This document shows positions 59,726-64,000 of a stretch of DNA of 64,000 bases, piece by piece. Location: positions 3,906,001 through 3,970,000 of the forward strand of contig NZ_PTJS01000001.1 in assembly GCF_002941025.1 (NCBI RefSeq), read 5' to 3'. The notes under the pieces are model-generated. The model was not told where the DNA came from, did not search any database, and saw only the letters and a program-made list of their open reading frames with translations. Every line of letters starts with the position of its first letter. The stretch's first letter is position 1. This DNA is from Streptomyces sp. QL37 (GTDB taxonomy: Bacteria; Actinomycetota; Actinomycetes; Streptomycetales; Streptomycetaceae). The position numbers were made by a program, and so were the translations under genes.

Positions 59726-61191
59726 CGCTGGGCACGGACATCGCACCGGGGCTGGAGACCGACGCGCTCCTGGACGACCCGGAGATCCGCATCGTCGTGT
59801 GCTGCGGTTCCGGCGGCGTGGGCAAGACCACGACCGCGGCGGCTCTCGGCGTACGCGCGGCCGAGCGGGGGCGCAAGGTCGTCGTCCTCACCATCGACCC
59901 GGCCCGCCGGCTCGCCCAGTCCATGGGCATCGACCAGCTGGACAACATCCCGCGCCGCGTCGAGGACATCGAGGGCGAGGGCGAGCTGCACGCCATGATG
60001 CTCGACATGAAGCGCACCTTCGACGAGACCGTCGAGGCGCACACGGATGCGGAGCGGGCGCGCGCGATCCTGGAGAACCCCTTCTACCAGTCCCTGTCTG
60101 CCGGGTTCGCGGGCACGCAGGAGTACATGGCGATGGAGAAGCTCGGCCAGCTGCGGGCACGCGACGAGTGGGACCTGATCATCGTCGACACCCCGCCGTC
60201 CCGCTCCGCGCTGGACTTCCTGGACGCGCCGAAACGTCTCGGCTCGTTCCTCGACGGGAAGTTCATCCGGCTGCTGATCGCCCCGGCGAAGATCGGGGGG
60301 CGTGCCGGGATGAAGTTCCTCAACGTCGGGATGTCGATGATGACGGGGACGCTCGGCAAGCTGCTCGGCGGACAGTTCCTCCGTGACGTACAGACCTTCG
60401 TCGCCGCGATGGACTCCATGTTCGGCGGATTCCGTACCAGGGCCGATGCGACGTACAAGCTGCTCCAGGCGCCCGGCACGGCGTTCCTCGTGGTGGCGAC
60501 TCCGGAACGGGACGCGCTGCGCGAGGCCGCGTACTTCGTGGAACGGCTGGCCGCGGAGGAGATGCCGCTGGCCGGCCTCGTCCTCAACCGGGTGCACGGA
60601 AGCGAGGCCGCACGGCTCTCCTCGGAGCAGGCGCTGACAGCCGCAGAAAATCTTGAAGGCGTCGGCATTGTGGATCAGACGGCCGGGAAGGCTGGCCTTG
60701 GTGACGTGGACCCGGTGTCCGCCTCCTCCCCCGAAGCCCCGGAGCCGCCGCCATCCCCCGAGCGCAGCAACGAGCCCGCCCCGCACGAGCCGTCACAGCA
60801 GGAGCCGCCACAGCACGACCGGACGACGCACACCCCGGAACCCGAGCCGGGCGCCCGTGGCCGGAAGTCGCCTGACCCGTCCGGACCACTCGCTGACGCG
60901 GAAACCGCACACACCGAAGCGGGCCGGCACAGCACACCCGCCACGGACGCCGTCGCCGTCGAGGTATCCATCGAGCAGCTGACCGCGGGTCTGTTGCGAC
61001 TGCACGCGGAGCGGATGCACGTCGTCGCGCGCGAGCAGCACACCCGGGACCACTTCACCACGCTTCACCCCGAGGTCCCGGTGGCCGAGGTGGCCGCGCT
61101 GCCCGGTGACGTACACGACCTCTCCGGCCTCAGGGCCATCGGGGAACTGCTCGCGGCCGGTTCCGCTTCCGCTCCGGCCGGAGCTGCCTAG
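59722..61191 (+). CDS. ArsA/Get3-family ATPase, second of pair, lacking signature lysine
   Basis: Protein of 489 residues. Walker A reads VVCCGSGGVGKTTTAAALG: the P-loop Lys is kept but the signature Lys (normally G-K-G-G) is Ser, and two adjacent cysteines precede it. Switch and Walker B elements: LTIDPARRLAQSMG and LIIVDTPPSRSALDFLD. A hydrophobic amphipathic patch lies near MKFLNVGMSMMTGTLGKLLGG. Residues ~325-405 are a disordered Pro/Glu/Ser linker, followed by a helical C-terminal domain (EQLTAGLLRLHAERMHVVAREQH). Coupled to the first ATPase. Confidence 0.9.
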   Translation: MTLGTDIAPGLETDALLDDPEIRIVVCCGSGGVGKTTTAAALGVRAAERGRKVVVLTIDPARRLAQSMGIDQLDNIPRRVEDIEGEGELHAMMLDMKRTFDETVEAHTDAERARAILENPFYQSLSAGFAGTQEYMAMEKLGQLRARDEWDLIIVDTPPSRSALDFLDAPKRLGSFLDGKFIRLLIAPAKIGGRAGMKFLNVGMSMMTGTLGKLLGGQFLRDVQTFVAAMDSMFGGFRTRADATYKLLQAPGTAFLVVATPERDALREAAYFVERLAAEEMPLAGLVLNRVHGSEAARLSSEQALTAAENLEGVGIVDQTAGKAGLGDVDPVSASSPEAPEPPPSPERSNEPAPHEPSQQEPPQHDRTTHTPEPEPGARGRKSPDPSGPLADAETAHTEAGRHSTPATDAVAVEVSIEQLTAGLLRLHAERMHVVAREQHTRDHFTTLHPEVPVAEVAALPGDVHDLSGLRAIGELLAAGSASAPAGAA

Positions 61192-61240
61192 GCCCACCAC
61201 CGGGCGTCCCCCGGGGCAGCTTGTGCGGCACTTCCCGCAC

Positions 61241-61618
61241 TTACCCCACAGCGGCGAACGTCTCGTGCAGTTCGTCGTCGTGCAGATCGCTGTCGTGCAG
61301 GTCGTCGTCCAGGCCCACTGCCGCAGGCAGCATGCCCGTGGACCGCTCGTACTCACTGCGCGCGGTCTCCAGCAGGCGGCGCCAGGACGTGACGGTGGGC
61401 CTTCGGCGCAGCAGTGCGCGGCGCTCCCTCTCCGTCATTCCACCCCACACGCCGAACTCGACGCGATTGTCCAGCGCATCGGCCAGGCATTCGGTCCGCA
61501 CCGGGCAACCGGTGCACACCGCCTTGGCCCTGTTCTGCGCTGCCCCTTGTACGAACAATTCATCCGGATCGGTAGTGCGGCAGGCTGCCTGCGCACTCCA
61601 GTCGGTTACCCAGCCCAT
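61241..61618 (-). CDS. wblA: WhiB-like regulator WblA
   Basis: Iron-sulfur regulator of 125 residues from ATG 61618 (GAGAGGA upstream); GTG 61675 or ATG 61669 would add 17-19 residues. The four cluster ligands are C13, C35, C38 and C44 (CTGCPVRTEC), followed by the G(V/I)WGG turn in FGVWGGMTERERRALLRRR and a basic helix. An acidic tail (LDDDLHDSDLHDDELHET) is longer than I recall in S. coelicolor WblA. WblA represses antibiotic production and is needed for aerial hyphae to become spores. Convergent with the ArsA pair, 49 bases apart. Confidence 0.92.
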   Translation of the reverse strand: MGWVTDWSAQAACRTTDPDELFVQGAAQNRAKAVCTGCPVRTECLADALDNRVEFGVWGGMTERERRALLRRRPTVTSWRRLLETARSEYERSTGMLPAAVGLDDDLHDSDLHDDELHETFAAVG

Positions 61619-62016
61619 GCCGGCGCCGTCCTCTCCCGAATCGAGGCTCCCCCACGGCGGTAGCGGCATATTCACCGCTGCCAGTTGAGGACGTTACGGA
61701 AGGTGGGGACAGCACAACACCCCCTTCGGGCCCAATCTTGAATGGTCCGAACGGACTATGCGTGCGCGGTAGATCACCCAGGGGAGTGACGGGAGGACAT
61801 GCGTGACCTTCCCGATGGAATCGGGACAGAAACACCAATTCACAACGGACATTCAGCGACACATGAGACGAATTCGGGAACGCCTCGACAGGTGGCTGAA
61901 TTCCGTTGAGGGGCATGCAAGGGGGTTGATGCAAAACCGGACTGCTGTGACAGTTGAGAGCAGCTTAGGCCAAGGCCTATACGCGTGTCCGGCGAATCAG
62001 AACGTAGGCTGACCTC
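61619..62016. other. Long divergent regulatory region of wblA and PBP genes
   Basis: 398 bases without a supported gene, less G+C-rich than neighbours at 61800-61970. It includes gtccg/cggac arms (61745-61756). A reading frame from 61803 to 62012 is open but ribosome site and product are unconvincing. It probably holds the wblA promoter and operator sites and the PBP promoter. Confidence 0.55.
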
Positions 62017-64000
62017 ATGCCAAAGAAGCGCTCAGGCGGGGGTCTGACGACGACCCAGCAGGCCGCCAAGTTCCTCGGTGTCGCCGCGCTCTCCGGAGCT
62101 GTGCTGGCCGGCATCGCACTGCCGGCCGCCGGCGCACTCGGGCTCGCAGCCAAGGGGACGGTCGAGGGGTTCGACGAGATCCCTTCCAACCTCAAGACCC
62201 CGCCGCTGAGTCAGCGGATCACGATCCTGGACAACGAGGGCGGGCTCATCGCGACGGACTACTCGCGCGACCGCACCGTCGTCCCGCTCAAGGACATCTC
62301 CCCGTACATGCAGGACGCGATCATCGCGATCGAGGACTCGCGGTTCTACGAGCACGGGGCCGTCGACCTCAAGGGCATCCTGCGCGCGATGAACCGCAAC
62401 GTGCAGGCCGGCGGTGCCGCGCAGGGCGCCTCGACGCTCACCCAGCAGTACGTGAAGAACGTCTTCGTCGAGGAGGCGGGCGACGACCCGGACAAGGTCG
62501 CCGAGGCCACACAGCAGACCTTGGGCCGCAAGGTCCGGGAGCTCAAGTACGCGATCCAGGTCGAGGAAGAGCTCGGCAAGAAGAAGATCTTGGAGAACTA
62601 CCTCAACATCACCTTCTTCGGGCAGCAGGCCTACGGCATCGAGACCGCCTCACAGCGGTATTTCTCCAAGCACGCCAAGGACCTGAAACTGGAGGAGGCG
62701 GCGATGCTGGCCGGTCTCGTCCAGTCGCCGACCCGCTACGACCCGGTCAACGACGCGGAGGAGGCGACCAAGCGCCGCAACATCGTGCTCCAGCGCATGG
62801 CCGCCGTCGGCGACATCACGCAGGCCGAGGCTGACAAGGCCATCGCCAGTCCCCTCCAGCTGAAGGTCAGCAAGCCGAACAGCGGCTGCATCACTGCCGT
62901 CAGCGGCGCCGGCTTCTTCTGCGACTACGTGCGCAAGACCGTCCTGACCGACCCGACCTTCGGGGCGACCCAGGAGGAGCGTGCCAAGCTCTGGAACCTC
63001 GGCGGTCTGACCGTCAGGACCACGCTGTCGCCGCGCGCGCAGAAGGCCGCCGACGAGGCCGCGACCTCCAAGGTCTACAAGGACGACAAGGTCGCCGCGT
63101 CGGTGGTGCAGGTCGAGCCCGGCACCGGCAAGATCCTCTCGATGGGCCAGTCCAGGCCCTACGGCCTGGACCAGAAGAAGAACCAGACGGTCCTCAACCT
63201 CGCCGTCAGCAACAAGATGGGCGGCAGCACCTACGGCTTCCAGGTCGGCTCGACCTTCAAGCCGATCACCGCCGCCGCCGCCCTGGAGAAGGGCATCAGC
63301 CCGGCGGAGAGCTACGCCACCGACTGGAAGATCTCGCTGCCGCTGAACTCCTTCCGTACGTGTGCGGGCGCCCCCACCGGCAGCAGCAACTGGGACCTCC
63401 AGAACGAGTTGGAGTCCGAAAAGGGCAGCTGGGACATGACGAGCGCGCTCGGCAAGTCCATCAACACCTACTTCGCCAAGCTGGAGCAGAAGGCCGGACT
63501 CTGCGAGACGGTCCAGATGGCGAAGAAGGTCGGCTACGAGCGCGGTGACGGCAAGCAGATCGAGGAGAACGCCTCGATCACCCTCGGCGGTGAAGTGAGC
63601 ACCCCGCTCTCGATGGCCTCCGTGTACGCCACCTTCGCCAACCGGGGCACGTACTGCTCCCCCGTCGCCATCGAGTCGATCACCGACCCCAACGGCAAGA
63701 AGCTCGACGTCCCGAAGACGAAGTGCTCCCGCGCGATGAGCGAGCCGACGGCGGACACGATCAGCCAGATGCTCAAGGGCGTGGTCGAGGACGGCACCGG
63801 CACCCTGGCCGGTCTCACCGACCGCGACAACGCGGGCAAGACGGGTACGACGAACGACCGCCTCGACGCCTGGTTCGTCGGCTACACCCCGAACCTCTCC
63901 ACCGCGGTCTGGGTCGGCGACGACATCGGTGAGAAGTCGACCAAGATGTACGACATCACCATCGGCGGCCAGTACTACGACAAGGTCTGCGGTGGCTGCC
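62017..64000 (+). CDS. Class A penicillin-binding protein, C-terminus beyond the window
   Basis: Bifunctional peptidoglycan synthase, 661 residues visible. A cytosolic KKRSGGG start and one membrane helix (FLGVAALSGAVLAGIALPAAG) precede the GT51 glycosyltransferase domain: catalytic Glu106 in AIEDSRFYEHGAVD, GASTLTQQYVKN, FFGQQAYGIETASQRYF. The transpeptidase motifs are S412-T-F-K (nucleophile Ser), S481-I-N, and K608-T-G-T. The start ATG 62017 lies directly before the basic N-terminus. Its tail, often a long Gly/Pro/Ser-rich extension, is off the window. Homologue of the transpeptidase next to wblA in S. coelicolor. Confidence 0.95.
   Translation, partial: MPKKRSGGGLTTTQQAAKFLGVAALSGAVLAGIALPAAGALGLAAKGTVEGFDEIPSNLKTPPLSQRITILDNEGGLIATDYSRDRTVVPLKDISPYMQDAIIAIEDSRFYEHGAVDLKGILRAMNRNVQAGGAAQGASTLTQQYVKNVFVEEAGDDPDKVAEATQQTLGRKVRELKYAIQVEEELGKKKILENYLNITFFGQQAYGIETASQRYFSKHAKDLKLEEAAMLAGLVQSPTRYDPVNDAEEATKRRNIVLQRMAAVGDITQAEADKAIASPLQLKVSKPNSGCITAVSGAGFFCDYVRKTVLTDPTFGATQEERAKLWNLGGLTVRTTLSPRAQKAADEAATSKVYKDDKVAASVVQVEPGTGKILSMGQSRPYGLDQKKNQTVLNLAVSNKMGGSTYGFQVGSTFKPITAAAALEKGISPAESYATDWKISLPLNSFRTCAGAPTGSSNWDLQNELESEKGSWDMTSALGKSINTYFAKLEQKAGLCETVQMAKKVGYERGDGKQIEENASITLGGEVSTPLSMASVYATFANRGTYCSPVAIESITDPNGKKLDVPKTKCSRAMSEPTADTISQMLKGVVEDGTGTLAGLTDRDNAGKTGTTNDRLDAWFVGYTPNLSTAVWVGDDIGEKSTKMYDITIGGQYYDKVCGGC

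Noticed and set aside
58691..61191. Arsenite efflux ArsA
   Set aside because: No ArsB, ArsR or metal-binding cysteine triad; the paired arrangement is the conserved actinobacterial one.
61803..62012. A 69-codon frame upstream of the PBP gene
   Set aside because: It ends only 4 bases before the PBP start and reads through the likely promoter; no recognisable product.

Overview
This 64 kb window is chromosomal DNA of a Streptomyces species. The evidence is very high G+C throughout, GTG/TTG starts with purine-rich ribosome sites, ATGA/GTGA stop-start overlaps, and several genus hallmarks: a streptogrisin-type protease, BldG with its partner kinase, WblA, a topoisomerase I with a lysine-rich tail, and an MFS-thymidylate kinase fusion. 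From about 14 kb rightwards the gene order matches what I recall of S. coelicolor around SCO3540-SCO3580. That is memory of the family context, not a search made here.

Layout. 1-14 kb is the more variable part: streptogrisin (cut by the left edge), DUF2804, a small phosphotransferase, a two-component system divergent from an ABC/FtsX exporter, a rhodanese, a secreted GH16 glucanase behind two LacI-type operator cores, a decayed stretch (signal-peptide remnant, flavin-reductase remnant, 23-bp tandem repeat), and an HxlR regulator divergent from an NmrA-like SDR. 14-24 kb is conserved core: tRNA-Thr(CGT), a lipoprotein tripeptidyl aminopeptidase-like hydrolase, holB, MFS-tmk-coiled-coil fusion, topA. 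24-31 kb: methyltransferase, lipoprotein, proton-pumping pyrophosphatase hppA, then the developmental switch bldG with its RsbW-like partner. 31-39 kb: a MrfA/YprA-type helicase whose 3' end overlaps head-on with a seven-gene actinobacterial Tad (Flp pilus-like) operon (ssd-tadA-tadB-tadC-DUF4244-tadE-tadG-like), then a HAD-IB phosphatase.

40-50 kb: a protein with what looks like a ruined Fic motif, divergent from a CooC-like ATPase; a polysaccharide-deacetylase-like lipoprotein; a SulP anion transporter fused to a beta-carbonic anhydrase; acetyl-CoA synthetase; NhaA; a small holin-like membrane protein and an alpha/beta hydrolase. 52-64 kb: MarP-type membrane serine protease, CoA-type Nudix hydrolase, nth, crp with a likely autoregulatory Crp site, MBL and Nudix hydrolases, RidA with a 52-residue DUF4177 protein, two coupled ArsA/Get3-type ATPases, wblA and a class A penicillin-binding protein running off the right edge.

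How parts work together: bldG/RsbW-like, crp and wblA are global developmental regulators, interleaved with genome maintenance (topA, holB, tmk, nth, helicase), envelope functions (Tad operon, PBP, MarP) and ion/pH homeostasis (HppA, NhaA, SulP-CA). No CRISPR array, prophage, insertion sequence or rRNA was seen. The best leads for something little described are the Tad operon with its P-loop-deficient Ssd protein, the degenerate Fic-like protein beside a CooC-like ATPase, the MFS-Tmk-coiled-coil fusion, and the ArsA pair in which one partner lacks the signature lysine.
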